Assembly (NCBI RefSeq): GCF_003148495.1 | Contig: NZ_QGGH01000006.1 | Coordinates: 186,001 to 250,000, forward strand | From: Mesorhizobium loti | GTDB lineage: Bacteria; Pseudomonadota; Alphaproteobacteria; Rhizobiales; Rhizobiaceae | Direction: 5' to 3' | Length of the DNA: 64,000 nucleotides | Shown: piece after piece, positions 1 to 12,456 of the stretch | How the letters are laid out: the number at the start of each line of letters is the position of its first letter | Position numbering within the stretch: position 1 is the stretch's first letter | Notes under the pieces: model-generated | Told to the model about the DNA's origin: nothing | Database searches by the model: none | What the model saw: the letters and a program-made list of their open reading frames with translations, nothing else | Made by a program: the position numbers and the translations under genes

Positions 1-33
1 TCTAATTCGTCAATCACCTCTATATAGATTTTT

Positions 34-723
34 ATGAAGCTGCACGTTTCTCCTGACACCTTCCCGCCACGCGGCCATGAGGCCAAGCGCCTGTCGATCG
101 TCGATTCCGCCGCCACCGTGTTTTGCCGCGAAGGTTTCGCCGGCGCCAACATCGATCTGATCGCCGCCGAAGCCGGCGTCTCGCGCCAGACCATCTACAA
201 CCATCACGGCGACAAGGAGAAATTGTTCGTTGCTGTGGTCCGCGACCTGACCGAACGCTGCAATGCCGGCATCTTCGCCACCATTGCCACCTTCCCCGAT
301 CTGCCGGGGGATCTCGAAGCCGATCTGATCGGCTTTGCCATGCGCTTGAACCAGAATTGCATCTGCAACCGCGATGGAAAATTCCTGCGCAAGCTGATCC
401 AGACCGAAGGCGAGCGCTATCCCGAACTGTTTGCCGAATGGCGCGAACAGGGGCCGGGCAGGACATGGCCGGCAATCGCTGCCCGCTTTGCCCGCCTCGC
501 CTATGGCGGTTACCTCGCGATCGACGACCCCGACGTGGCGGCACGCCAGTTCCTTGGTCTCGTCAATGCCGAACTGCAGACGACCTTCATGCTTGGCGGC
601 TCGCCGCGCGAGGACGAGGTGCTGCAATCAGCGACCAATGGCGTGCGCACCTTCCTGCGCGCCTTCGGCAAGCGCCGCTCCGCGACATCGGTTGAAAAGC
701 AAAGCGCGCTCGCCAGCGCCTGA
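34..723 (+). CDS. TetR/AcrR family transcriptional regulator
   Basis: A 229-residue repressor-type regulator. The N-terminal TetR helix-turn-helix spans about residues 15-70 and contains the typical recognition stretch AGVSRQTIYNHHGDKEKLF. The remainder is all-helical and resembles the AefR-like C-terminal ligand and dimerisation domain found in regulators of efflux and quorum-related genes. Only 33 bases precede the chosen ATG, so a divergent target gene would lie outside the window. The next gene (sspB) is 118 bases away and need not be co-regulated. The family assignment is firm. Ligand and target are unknown. Confidence 0.9.
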   Translation: MKLHVSPDTFPPRGHEAKRLSIVDSAATVFCREGFAGANIDLIAAEAGVSRQTIYNHHGDKEKLFVAVVRDLTERCNAGIFATIATFPDLPGDLEADLIGFAMRLNQNCICNRDGKFLRKLIQTEGERYPELFAEWREQGPGRTWPAIAARFARLAYGGYLAIDDPDVAARQFLGLVNAELQTTFMLGGSPREDEVLQSATNGVRTFLRAFGKRRSATSVEKQSALASA

Positions 724-841
724 GCGATCAAATCGTCGGCAATAGTCCTCATCTCGGTGCGGCGGCGGTCTATATCAGGTTTACGCCGCCCTCAAGCTTG
801 ATTACAGCTATGCGGACGATTCAACGGAACCCGACCGCCAC

Positions 842-1381
842 ATGGCCGACGACCACATCCGCTACGACATTCTGGCCCAGGAGGCGTTGCGCGGCGTCAT
901 GCGCAAAGTCCTGGCCGAGGTCGCGCGTACCGGCCTCCCCGGCAATCATCACTTCTTCATCACCTTCCTGACCGGCGCGCCGGGCGTGCGCGTGTCGTCG
1001 CGGCTGCGCGAGCGCTATCCCGAGCAGATGACCATCGTCATCCAGTTCCAGTATTGGGACCTGAAGGTGACCGACACCGGCTTCGAGGTCGGGCTGTCCT
1101 TCTCCGACGTACCGGAGAAACTCGAAATCCCGTTCTCCGCCGTACGCGGCTTCTATGATCCCTCGGTCAATTTCGAGCTCGAATTCGACGTCAAGACGGA
1201 CGGAGCAGCCGAGGAACCAGCCGCTCAAGCTACGCCCGAGCCGTTGACCATCGTCTCCGAGAAAAAGCCGAAGGCCGAGAAGAAGGCCGCCGCCGAGGCG
1301 GAGAAGAAGCAGCCTGCAGCGGCGGACGCCGCCACCAAGGGTGCCGAAGTGGTCTCGCTCGACGCCTTCCGCAAGAAATAG
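842..1381 (+). CDS. sspB: SspB-family ClpXP adaptor
   Basis: 179 residues. Residues 1 to about 120 form the SspB fold (start MADDHIRYDILAQEALRGVM; core motif HHFFITFLTGAPGV). SspB proteins tether ssrA-tagged polypeptides from stalled ribosomes to the ClpXP protease. After the fold comes a Lys/Ala/Glu-rich flexible linker, and the protein ends in VVSLDAFRKK. That matches the conserved ClpX-binding tail expected of alphaproteobacterial SspB. The ATG at 842 is chosen because the fold begins directly after it. It is followed by a DUF4169 gene and a ribbon-helix-helix gene on the same strand, an arrangement I associate with alphaproteobacteria. Confidence 0.92.
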   Translation: MADDHIRYDILAQEALRGVMRKVLAEVARTGLPGNHHFFITFLTGAPGVRVSSRLRERYPEQMTIVIQFQYWDLKVTDTGFEVGLSFSDVPEKLEIPFSAVRGFYDPSVNFELEFDVKTDGAAEEPAAQATPEPLTIVSEKKPKAEKKAAAEAEKKQPAAADAATKGAEVVSLDAFRKK

Positions 1382-1397
1382 GCCTGCGGTTCACACC

Positions 1398-1595
1398 ATG
1401 GCCGACATCGCCAACCTCCGCCAGGCCCGTAAGCAGAAGGCGCGGGACGAAAAGGTGCGCGACGCCGAACAGAATCGCGCGCTGCACGGCCGCTCCAAGG
1501 CAGAGAAGCAACGCGACCGCCTGGTCGCCGACAACAGCGAAAAATTCGTTGCCGGGCATCGTCGTGAAAAGCCCGGCGACCCTGACCGTCAATGA
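1398..1595 (+). CDS. DUF4169 family small basic protein
   Basis: 65 residues starting MADIANLRQARKQKARDEK, strongly charged and predicted helical, with the NLRQARKQKAR and GRSKAEKQRDR segments typical of DUF4169. Its function is not known. An open frame extends further upstream into sspB, but the ATG at 1398 gives the family-length protein and leaves 16 bases after the sspB stop. The stop codon overlaps the next start in an ATGA arrangement (1592-1595), so the two genes are very probably translationally coupled. Confidence 0.85.
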   Translation: MADIANLRQARKQKARDEKVRDAEQNRALHGRSKAEKQRDRLVADNSEKFVAGHRREKPGDPDRQ

Positions 1596-1816
1596 GCGCG
1601 GTCGAAAAGCGCTCGGTGACCATTCGCGGTCACCGCACCAGCTACTCGCTCGAAAAACCCTTCTATGACGACCTCGTCGCGATCGCGGCCGCGCGGCAAT
1701 TGACGCTCGCCGCTCTTGTCGCCGAAGTCGACGAGACACGACCTCGCGACACCAACCTGTCCTCGGCGTTGAGGCTCCATGTCCTCGATTGGGCGAAGCG
1801 CGGAACGCATCTCTAG
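1592..1816 (+). CDS. Ribbon-helix-helix domain protein (RHH_4 type)
   Basis: 74 residues. The N-terminal strand segment KRSVTIRGHRTSYSLEKPF followed by two helices matches the RHH_4 family, small putative DNA-binding proteins found beside DUF4169 and sspB in alphaproteobacteria. It overlaps the upstream gene by four bases. RHH proteins bind DNA as dimers through the paired beta strand. The target here is unknown, and I see no obvious inverted repeat upstream of the cluster. Confidence is high for family and low for function. Confidence 0.82.
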   Translation: MSAVEKRSVTIRGHRTSYSLEKPFYDDLVAIAAARQLTLAALVAEVDETRPRDTNLSSALRLHVLDWAKRGTHL

Positions 1817-1871
1817 ATAGCGACCTGTCCGTTTCTCGCGATCGGATGGGACAGGCCGCCGTCGGAGGGCG

Positions 1872-2753
1872 CTATTTCAGCGGCAAATACAGTTCCGCGA
1901 CCGCCTCATGCTCCGGCACTTCCGCGAAGAAGCCCAGCCGCTGGCAATAGATCGGAAAGTCGCGTGCTTCCTCGCCGCTGGCCGGAAGCCAGTCGCGATA
2001 AAGGTAGAGCGCGGCGGGCTCCAGATTGTCGGTGTTGCCGACGACGCGCAGCACCGCGCAGCGTCCGCCAGGGATCTCGCCGGCTTTGATCTGCTCGCCG
2101 TTCGCCTCGATCGGTTGGTCGGTCCCGACACAAAGGTCCACGCTATAATCGGCAGGCGACGCAGGACGCCGCTCGGAACGCCAGACATTGAAGGTCGGAT
2201 TTGTCTTGGGCGACAGGCCAGCGGCCTTGCGCCACGCGATGAACCGCTGGATGGTGGCGCCGAGCGTCGCCGGGTCGCCCCGATGCTCCATGATCGCCAC
2301 CGGCGTCGGGGCCACATCGCGAATCGTCACGTCGTTAGTGGCAAAAGTCTTCTGCATGAGCTTGCTCCTGGCGTTGTCGAGAGGCCCGAAGGCCGCAAGC
2401 CACGGCTCCCAGTCGGGAGACTTCCGGAACGACGAAGGCGATTGTCCGAACCGTTGCCGAAAGGCGCGGGCGAAGGCATCCGGTGCATCGTAACCGGCAT
2501 CCATCGCTATGTCCGTGACGCTTTGGGCGTCTCTGTAGGCCAGCCGGTACGAAGCGCGCTTCATACGGGCAAGCTGAACATAGCGATGCACGGACAACCC
2601 GAAGGTCGCCTTAAACTGCCGGTGGAAATGAAACTTCGAGAAGGCCGCGACACCGCTCAGCGTTTCCAGGTCCAGATCACTGCCAAGATGCCGGTCGATG
2701 TAGTCCAACACTCGCTGCATCCGCACATGGTAGTGCTGAAGCACTGCCTTCAT
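1872..2753 (-). CDS. AraC family regulator with GyrI-like effector domain
   Basis: 293 residues. An AraC/XylS DNA-binding domain occupies the N-terminus (about residues 1-105), with both helix-turn-helices visible: LETLSGVAAFSKFHFHRQF, and the second around VTDIAMDAGYDAPDAFARAF. A GyrI-like small-molecule binding domain follows (about 125-293). This N-terminal HTH plus C-terminal effector order is that of Rob/TipA-like multidrug-sensing regulators. The ATG at 2753 is preceded by AAGGA. No divergent gene starts next to it (the next gene is convergent in orientation on the same strand), so the target may be distant or itself. Confidence 0.88.
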   Translation of the reverse strand: MKAVLQHYHVRMQRVLDYIDRHLGSDLDLETLSGVAAFSKFHFHRQFKATFGLSVHRYVQLARMKRASYRLAYRDAQSVTDIAMDAGYDAPDAFARAFRQRFGQSPSSFRKSPDWEPWLAAFGPLDNARSKLMQKTFATNDVTIRDVAPTPVAIMEHRGDPATLGATIQRFIAWRKAAGLSPKTNPTFNVWRSERRPASPADYSVDLCVGTDQPIEANGEQIKAGEIPGGRCAVLRVVGNTDNLEPAALYLYRDWLPASGEEARDFPIYCQRLGFFAEVPEHEAVAELYLPLK

Positions 2754-2915
2754 CGTCCTTCCTCCGTGGCGGCTCCAACTAGTCGCTCATGGCCATAACG
2801 TGCTCGACCGATCTTGCGGTTTTGTCACGGGTCGCAGAACATCGCCAAGGACTGGGCACGCGCAATTTATGGACGAGCGGCGAAAGGGAGCGTTTGCGGC
2901 TGGTGAGTCTACAGC

Positions 2916-4718
2916 CTAAAGGCCCTCGACCATTTCTGCCTTTTTCCTGCGTCTGGTGCCAAAGCCAAGCAAGGTCGAACGCTCGCGCTCCTCGGCCTGC
3001 TTCCTCGACCGCACGCGCATCAGATCCTTCCAGCCGACATAGCCGACCAGTTGCGAGCCTTCACGGGTGACGACGGGCAGATGGGAGACGTTGGCCAGCA
3101 GCAGTTTGTCGGAAAGGCCTTCGAGATACTCATCCGGATAGGCGAGCGTCACCTTGCTCCCGGCCAGCAACACGCCAAGCGTCGTGGTGCGGTGGGTGCC
3201 GGCACGGCGCCAGCGCAGGATCGCCGGCGGATCGATGAGGCCGAGCACGTGCCTGTTTTCATCGACCACCGGAAAGCTCGGATGCCGTGTCTCCGGTGCG
3301 GTCAGGAAGGCTGCTGCGCCATGCAGCGTCATCGTCGCTGGCACGCTTTCGACCTTAGAAGTCATCACCTCGCGCACCCTGGTCAGGGCGAAAGGGTCGA
3401 CACGGTATTCGCGCACGAGGTGGTGCCCTCGCCTGGCGATCTTCTCGGTCAGGATCGACCGCTTCATCAAGAGCACGGTGACGGCGTGCGCCGCCGCGCA
3501 GGCCGCGATCAGCGGCACCAGCACATGGGTGTTGCCGGTCAACTCGACCGCGAAGAAAGTGGCCGTCAGTGGCGCCCGCATCGTGCCGCCCATGGTGGCG
3601 GCCATGGCCAGCAACGCCCAGAAACCCGGATCCGCGGCAGGCAGAACGCCGGCGAGCACCGCCCCCATCGCCCCGCCCATCATCAACAGCGGCGCCAGCA
3701 CGCCTCCGGATGTCCCCGAACCGAGCGCAACCGACCAGGTGATGGCCTTGACCACAAGCAGGATGAGTGCGGCGGTGGCAAGCGTGCGGCCATCCAGCAT
3801 GTTGGCGATGTTGTCATAGCCGACGCCGAGCGCCTGCGGTTCGATCAGCCCGCCAATGCCGACCACCAGGCCGCCAAGCATCGGCCACCACATCCAGTGG
3901 ATGGGCAGCTTCTGAAAGCCGTCCTCGCTGGCATAGACCATTTGCGTCAAAAGCCCCGACAGCAGGCCGGCGCAGATACCAACCAGAACCCAGCCGCCAA
4001 GCCCAGTGAACGAAACCGCCATGCCGCCCTGGAACGGGAAGATCGGTCCGGGCAGATGGAGCATGGTGCGCTCGACCTCGGCGATAACAGCCGCGACCGC
4101 CACCGGAATGAAAGAGCGCGGCGTCCATTCGAAAAGCAGCAGTTCGACCGCCAGCATGATGGCCGCGATCGGTGTTCCGAAGACCGTCGTCATGCCCGCC
4201 GCCGCACCCGCCACCAGCAGCGTCTTGCGTTCGGTGTCGCTGACCGGCAGCATCTGCGCGATCAGCGAGCCGATGGCGCCGCCTGTCATGATGATCGGGC
4301 CTTCCGCGCCGAAGGGTCCGCCGGAGCCGATCGAGATCGCCGACGACAGCGGCTTCAGGATAGCCACCTTGGCGTCGAGTTTTGAGCGCCCCAGCAGGAT
4401 CGCCTCGATGGCTTCCGGAATGCCGTGGCCGCGGATCTTCTCGCTGCCGAAGCGCGCCATCAGGCCGATGATCAGCGCACCGATCACCGGCACGATGACG
4501 GCGGCAAGCCCTAGCGGCGTGTCCTCGAGTTTCAGATCGGCGAGCGAGAACTGGCCGAAATAGGCGATGTTGGTGGCAAGCCGGATCAGCTTCAACAGCG
4601 CGATGCCGGCAAACAGCCCGGCAGTCGCCACCACCACCGCAATGGCGGCAACGAGCAGCACTCTGGCATCCGTGGTGAAATCACGCAGATGCTCCGGGTT
4701 CGAGTGATGGGTCTTCAT
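2916..4718 (-). CDS. CLC-type chloride channel/transporter with CBS domains
   Basis: 600 residues with about ten or more hydrophobic helices and a C-terminal pair of CBS domains (about residues 460-580). CLC signatures are visible: GHGIPEA at 97-103, GSGGPFGAEGP at 131-141 with the gating glutamate (E139), and GSGTSGGVLAP later. The serine found in the E. coli ion-coordinating GSGIP loop is His here, as in many bacterial CLC-CBS proteins. The frame is open 216 bases further upstream, but the peptide there is unlike CLC and would run through the divergent promoter, so the ATG at 4718 is used. It is divergent from a MarR gene with a palindrome between them. Confidence 0.93.
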   Translation of the reverse strand: MKTHHSNPEHLRDFTTDARVLLVAAIAVVVATAGLFAGIALLKLIRLATNIAYFGQFSLADLKLEDTPLGLAAVIVPVIGALIIGLMARFGSEKIRGHGIPEAIEAILLGRSKLDAKVAILKPLSSAISIGSGGPFGAEGPIIMTGGAIGSLIAQMLPVSDTERKTLLVAGAAAGMTTVFGTPIAAIMLAVELLLFEWTPRSFIPVAVAAVIAEVERTMLHLPGPIFPFQGGMAVSFTGLGGWVLVGICAGLLSGLLTQMVYASEDGFQKLPIHWMWWPMLGGLVVGIGGLIEPQALGVGYDNIANMLDGRTLATAALILLVVKAITWSVALGSGTSGGVLAPLLMMGGAMGAVLAGVLPAADPGFWALLAMAATMGGTMRAPLTATFFAVELTGNTHVLVPLIAACAAAHAVTVLLMKRSILTEKIARRGHHLVREYRVDPFALTRVREVMTSKVESVPATMTLHGAAAFLTAPETRHPSFPVVDENRHVLGLIDPPAILRWRRAGTHRTTTLGVLLAGSKVTLAYPDEYLEGLSDKLLLANVSHLPVVTREGSQLVGYVGWKDLMRVRSRKQAEERERSTLLGFGTRRRKKAEMVEGL

Positions 4719-4800
4719 GGCAGTTCGCTTCCTGGCGGCGGGCCGTCTGTCGGATATGCGGCAAGGTCGAAGCGGCCAGCCGGGCTTGTCGATGGCTATG

Positions 4801-4815
4801 TATCGTAACACGATA
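4801..4815. promoter_or_regulatory. Palindrome between CLC and MarR genes, likely operator
   Basis: TATCGT-AAC-ACGATA is a perfect 6-bp inverted repeat with a 3-bp centre in the 156-base divergent intergenic region. It lies 82 bases upstream of the CLC start and 59 bases upstream of the MarR start. MarR proteins commonly bind short palindromes in such divergent promoters. Assignment to this MarR is inference from position. Confidence 0.5.
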
Positions 4816-4874
4816 TAAATATTCAAGCCGGTTTTGCTCGAAATCCGTTTGAGCTTTCGTCGGAAAACGAACAA

Positions 4875-5306
4875 ATGTCCGGTATGTCGCAGCCACAAAA
4901 ACCACGTCCCGCCATCAGCCAGGCTGACTACCAACGGCTGTCGGAGTTTCGCTACCTGATCCGCCGCTTCCTAGAATTCAGCCAGGTCCAGGCGGAAGAC
5001 GCCGGCCTGACCCCGCGCCAGCATCAGGCGCTGCTGGCAATCAAGGGATTCCCGGGCGGCGGCCCGGTGACGGTTGGCGACCTCGCGGAACGCCTGCGCA
5101 TCCGCCACCACAGCGCCGTCGAACTGGTCAACCGCCTCAGCGAGGCAGGACTGGTCGCAAGGGACCAGGACAAGGACGACCATCGCCGCGTGCTGCTGCA
5201 GTTGACCGAGCGCGCCGACGATTGTCTGGCCGAGCTGTCGGCGGCGCATCTCGACGAACTGTCACGCATCGAACCGATGCTGCGGCGGCTGCTCGATCGC
5301 ACGTGA
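4875..5306 (+). CDS. MarR family transcriptional regulator
   Basis: 143 residues with a winged-helix MarR domain. The recognition region is VGDLAERLRIRHHSAVELVNR, followed by the wing RDQDKDDHRRVLLQLTERA with the D-x-R-x-x-x-L pattern typical of MarR. Either ATG 4875 or ATG 4884 could start the protein; neither has a strong ribosome-binding site. It is divergent from the CLC transporter gene, which suggests it controls that gene and itself through the palindrome at 4801-4815. Ligand unknown. Confidence 0.88.
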   Translation: MSGMSQPQKPRPAISQADYQRLSEFRYLIRRFLEFSQVQAEDAGLTPRQHQALLAIKGFPGGGPVTVGDLAERLRIRHHSAVELVNRLSEAGLVARDQDKDDHRRVLLQLTERADDCLAELSAAHLDELSRIEPMLRRLLDRT

Positions 5307-5429
5307 ACACTCCGGCGTCTTTGTGGGGCGACACGAATTATTTCCCAGTGCCCGAATCCTTTCGCCTCACAATAGCGTCTCGAAGATGAGCGACCTCAAA
5401 GGCGCAGGGCAACTAGGAGGACAACAGCG

Positions 5430-5735
5430 ATGAAACGCCACCTGATACGCTACAAGACGAAGCCGGAACGGACCGACGAGAATGAATGGCTGGCCAAGGC
5501 CGTGTTCCTGGAGCTGCGGGAAAAATCGCCGGAAGGCGTTCGCTACATGACATGGCGATCTAACGACGGGTCCTTTGTCCATCTGGTCGAGACGGAAACC
5601 GAGGCCCATGCCGACATCATCACCGGGCTGGCGGCATTCGAGGCCTTTCAGAGTGGCATCAGGGATCGCTTGATCGAGCGTCCGCAGCGCGAGGAAATGA
5701 CCGTGGTGGGCCATTACCGGATGCTGGACCAATAA
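5430..5735 (+). CDS. Small protein, antibiotic-monooxygenase-like fold (tentative)
   Basis: 101 residues, preceded by a strong AGGAGG ribosome-binding site (5415-5420). The pattern (MKRHLIRYKTKPERTDENEW, later SFVHLVETETEAH, then AFEAFQSGIRDRL) resembles small ferredoxin-like dimeric alpha/beta barrel proteins annotated as ABM-like. No catalytic residue can be assigned. It lies 16 bases before an ECF sigma factor gene on the same strand and is almost certainly co-transcribed with it, so it may be a sensor partner or a target of that sigma factor. The fold is inference from pattern. Coding status is secure. Confidence 0.75.
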   Translation: MKRHLIRYKTKPERTDENEWLAKAVFLELREKSPEGVRYMTWRSNDGSFVHLVETETEAHADIITGLAAFEAFQSGIRDRLIERPQREEMTVVGHYRMLDQ

Positions 5736-5751
5736 CGGCGAACAGAGGCGC

Positions 5752-6633
5752 ATGAACATTCCTGGCGAGATCCGTGAGCCTTTTGCCCGACTGTTCGGCG
5801 AACTGCGTCCCAAGCTGCACCGCTATTGCGCCCGCATGACGGGCTCGGTCATCGACGGTGAGGACGTGCTGCAGGAAGCGCTGACAAAAGCGTTCGAAGC
5901 TCTGCCCAACGCCGGCCCGATCGCCAACCCGGAAGGCTGGCTGTTTCGCATTGCCCACAATGCTGCACTCGATTTCCTGCGCCGTCGCGCCCGTGAAAAG
6001 GCCTTTGCCGATGAGGATCCGGACATGATCGTCGACCCGGCAAACCCCACCGTCGACCGTCAGGCCGCGGCGGCCGGACTGCATACCTTCATGCGCCTTC
6101 CCGTCGCGCAGCGAAGCAGCGTCATCATGATGGACGTTCTGGGCTATTCGCTGCAGGAAATAAGCACCACACTCGACACCAGCATTCCCGCGGTTAAGGC
6201 GGCGCTGCATCGTGGTCGCCATCGGCTGCGCCATCTTGCGGACGAACCGGACGACCGCCCTGTTCCGAGATTGAGCAACGCAGAGCGTCTGTTGCTCGAA
6301 GCCTATATCGATCGTTTCAACGCCCGCGACTTCGACGCGGTGCGCGACATGCTGGCGGATGAAGTCCGGCTGGAGCTGGTGGCCAGGACGCGGCTCAACG
6401 GCCGCAAGGAAGTCGGCACCTACTTCGGCAACTATTCCCGAGTGCAGGATTGGCGTTTCGTACCGGGCTTCGTCGAAGACAGGCCGGCGATCCTCGTCCG
6501 CGATAGCGATGATCCGGCGGCGCGGCCATCCTATTTCATCCTGCTGGCCTGGAAGGACGGCAAACTCTTGACCATCCGGGATTTCCGCCACGCCCGCTAC
6601 ATCGCAGACGGCGCCGAGTTGTTCGTGCTTTGA
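5752..6633 (+). CDS. ECF-type RNA polymerase sigma factor with SnoaL-like C-terminal domain
   Basis: 293 residues. Region 2 (about 10-80, including the DVLQEALTKAFEAL segment) and region 4 (about 105-160, with YSLQEISTTLDTSIPAVKAALHRGRHRL) identify an ECF sigma factor. The last 110 or so residues (from AERLLLEAYIDRFNARDFDA) look like a SnoaL/NTF2-like domain, as in ECF groups where that domain modulates activity and replaces a separate anti-sigma factor. No anti-sigma gene is adjacent, which agrees. The small gene just upstream is its probable operon partner. The inducing signal is unknown. Confidence 0.88.
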   Translation: MNIPGEIREPFARLFGELRPKLHRYCARMTGSVIDGEDVLQEALTKAFEALPNAGPIANPEGWLFRIAHNAALDFLRRRAREKAFADEDPDMIVDPANPTVDRQAAAAGLHTFMRLPVAQRSSVIMMDVLGYSLQEISTTLDTSIPAVKAALHRGRHRLRHLADEPDDRPVPRLSNAERLLLEAYIDRFNARDFDAVRDMLADEVRLELVARTRLNGRKEVGTYFGNYSRVQDWRFVPGFVEDRPAILVRDSDDPAARPSYFILLAWKDGKLLTIRDFRHARYIADGAELFVL

Positions 6634-6663
6634 AACGATTTCGGGGCGAAAAGGCCTCTCGTG

Positions 6664-10679
<4,016 letters not shown>

Positions 10680-10810
10680 CAGCTCCGAACGGGTTGATTG
10701 AAATTCAGCCGCACTCTACCCGCATCCGCGTGTCGATAAAGAGGCAATTCATCCAGTGTTGCGCGATCCCTGATGATCTGAAACAAATCCTCGCAAAGCG
10801 GAGAATTCGG

Positions 10811-11797
10811 ATGTCTGGGAAGAACTGGGATCGCGTGCCGATCGATGCGCAAAGTATCGACGCGCCGCTGTCGCTTTCGGCGGTCTTTCTTGTCGTCACC
10901 GTCGCCAGCGAGCAGAGTGCGCTCGCAAAGGTCGCGTCGGTGCTCGGCGAACTCGACGACCTGGTCAAAAATGTCGGGTTCCGCGACCTTGGCGGCCGCC
11001 TGTCGTGCATCGCCAGCATCGGCCACGATCTCTGGGACCGTCTCAGTCCCGGCCGGCGGCCGCTGGAGCTAAAACCGTTTGCGCCGATCAAAGGCGCGGT
11101 CCATTCGGCGCCGTCGACGCCGGGCGACCTTCTCTTCCACATCCGCTCAGAACGCCCCGACATGTGCTTCGAGTTCGAGCGCATCCTGCTCGACAGGCTC
11201 GGTTCCGGCGTCGCTGTTGTCGACGAAGTGACGGGCTTTCGCTATTTCGATGCCCGTGACCTACTCGGTTTTGTCGACGGCACCGCCAACCCGACCGGCC
11301 TCGATTTGCCCGCCTCGGCGCTCATCGGCGATGAAGATGCCGACTTCGCCGGCGGCAGCTATGTCGTCGTCCAGAAATATCTGCACGACATGCAGGCCTG
11401 GGCGCGCATTCCGACGCCCGAGCAGGAAGCGATCATCGGCCGCACCAAGATCGACAACATCGAAATCGACGATGACGACGCGCCACGCAAATCGCACAAG
11501 TCGCTGGCCACCATCGAGGATGCCGACGGCAACGAGTACGACATATTGCGCGACAACATGCCGTTCGGCAGGCCCGGACAGAACGAGTTCGGCACCTACT
11601 TCATCGGCTATTCCAGATATCTTTGGGTCACCGAAAAAATGCTGCAGCGCATGTATATCGGCGACCCGCCGGGCGCCTACGACCGGCTGCTCGATTTCTC
11701 GACGCCGCACACCGGCACGACGTTCTTCGCGCCAACCCGCCCCATGCTGCAGGCCCTTGTCGAGGACGCGCAGAAGCAACTTCCCGCCGCGCGGTAA
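10811..11797 (+). CDS. DyP-type haem peroxidase
   Basis: 328 residues. It contains the family GFVDG motif (153-157) with catalytic Asp156, the proximal haem-ligand His in RKSHKS (H229) and the distal Arg in ILRDNMPFG (R247). There is no signal peptide, so it is probably cytosolic, like the YfeX group. DyP enzymes oxidise dyes, porphyrinogens and other aromatics with peroxide. The frame is open far upstream, but the residues before MSGKNWD do not look like the family, which starts just before the SLSAVFLVVTV strand. It is divergent from the AsmA-like gene. No encapsulin gene is beside it. Confidence 0.92.
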   Translation: MSGKNWDRVPIDAQSIDAPLSLSAVFLVVTVASEQSALAKVASVLGELDDLVKNVGFRDLGGRLSCIASIGHDLWDRLSPGRRPLELKPFAPIKGAVHSAPSTPGDLLFHIRSERPDMCFEFERILLDRLGSGVAVVDEVTGFRYFDARDLLGFVDGTANPTGLDLPASALIGDEDADFAGGSYVVVQKYLHDMQAWARIPTPEQEAIIGRTKIDNIEIDDDDAPRKSHKSLATIEDADGNEYDILRDNMPFGRPGQNEFGTYFIGYSRYLWVTEKMLQRMYIGDPPGAYDRLLDFSTPHTGTTFFAPTRPMLQALVEDAQKQLPAAR

Positions 11798-11828
11798 AGC
11801 AACGGCTGACGGCCTCTATCCGCGAGGA

Positions 11829-12350
11829 TCAGCGCGCGTCACGCTTTGCTTGCGCCACCTTGCCCGCCTTGCGCTGCCGACCGAGTTCCGCCGGCCGGAC
11901 CAGCTTCGGCGCTCGCTCGTTGGCCACGGCCCGCATGCCCTTGTGAGCCGTCCGCGAATTGTGCGCGGGACCATCCGCCGGCGCACTTTGCTTCATGGCC
12001 AGCGCCTTGCGTGCATTCCCGACCAGCGAAACCCGAGCCGCCAATTGGCGCCGCCGTTCGGCCTCGCCATTCAGCCGCCGCATCGCCATGGCCAGTGTCG
12101 CGAGCTTGACCTGCGACCCGCCATCGGCCTTTGATGGCGCAGCGCCTTTCGGCGCGCCCTTGCCGCGTATTTCACGGCGACGGCGATGCGCTTCGGTCTG
12201 TGCCTTGTCGCGCCGCTCCCGTAACAGCTTGACCAGACCGGCAAGATCGGCGTCGGAAAGCTCCTGCACCGCCGGATGGTGCGATTTCTCCACCAGTTCC
12301 TGTTCGTCGGTGCTCAGCGCACGCGCCTCTTCCTTGCGTGAAATCGCCAT
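11829..12350 (-). CDS. Hypothetical basic protein
   Basis: 173 residues, rich in Lys, Arg and Ala, beginning MAISRKEEARALSTDEQELVE. Its N-terminal half contains a helical segment (HHPAVQELSDADLAGLVKLLRERRDKAQTE, described by position 24-53). The basic second half resembles nucleic-acid-binding tails. I recognise it only as a rhizobial conserved hypothetical type. The reading frame is open to 12527, but that extension has no protein-like features, and the ATG at 12350 is the natural start. It is convergent with the DyP gene. Confidence 0.7.
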   Translation of the reverse strand: MAISRKEEARALSTDEQELVEKSHHPAVQELSDADLAGLVKLLRERRDKAQTEAHRRRREIRGKGAPKGAAPSKADGGSQVKLATLAMAMRRLNGEAERRRQLAARVSLVGNARKALAMKQSAPADGPAHNSRTAHKGMRAVANERAPKLVRPAELGRQRKAGKVAQAKRDAR

Positions 12351-12456
12351 GACGGTCCTCCTCAGCTGGCGCGCCTGTCGGCTCCAGGCTTGCCGTCGGA
12401 GGAGCCTCCACCCTAATGGTGGCGCGGTCAAGACAAGCAGGGAATCCCCTGACGGA

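Noticed and set aside
3051..4385. Long open frame on the plus strand opposite the CLC gene
   Set aside because: It is a GC-rich antisense shadow: Arg/His/Gln-rich translation, no domain, while the minus strand clearly encodes CLC.
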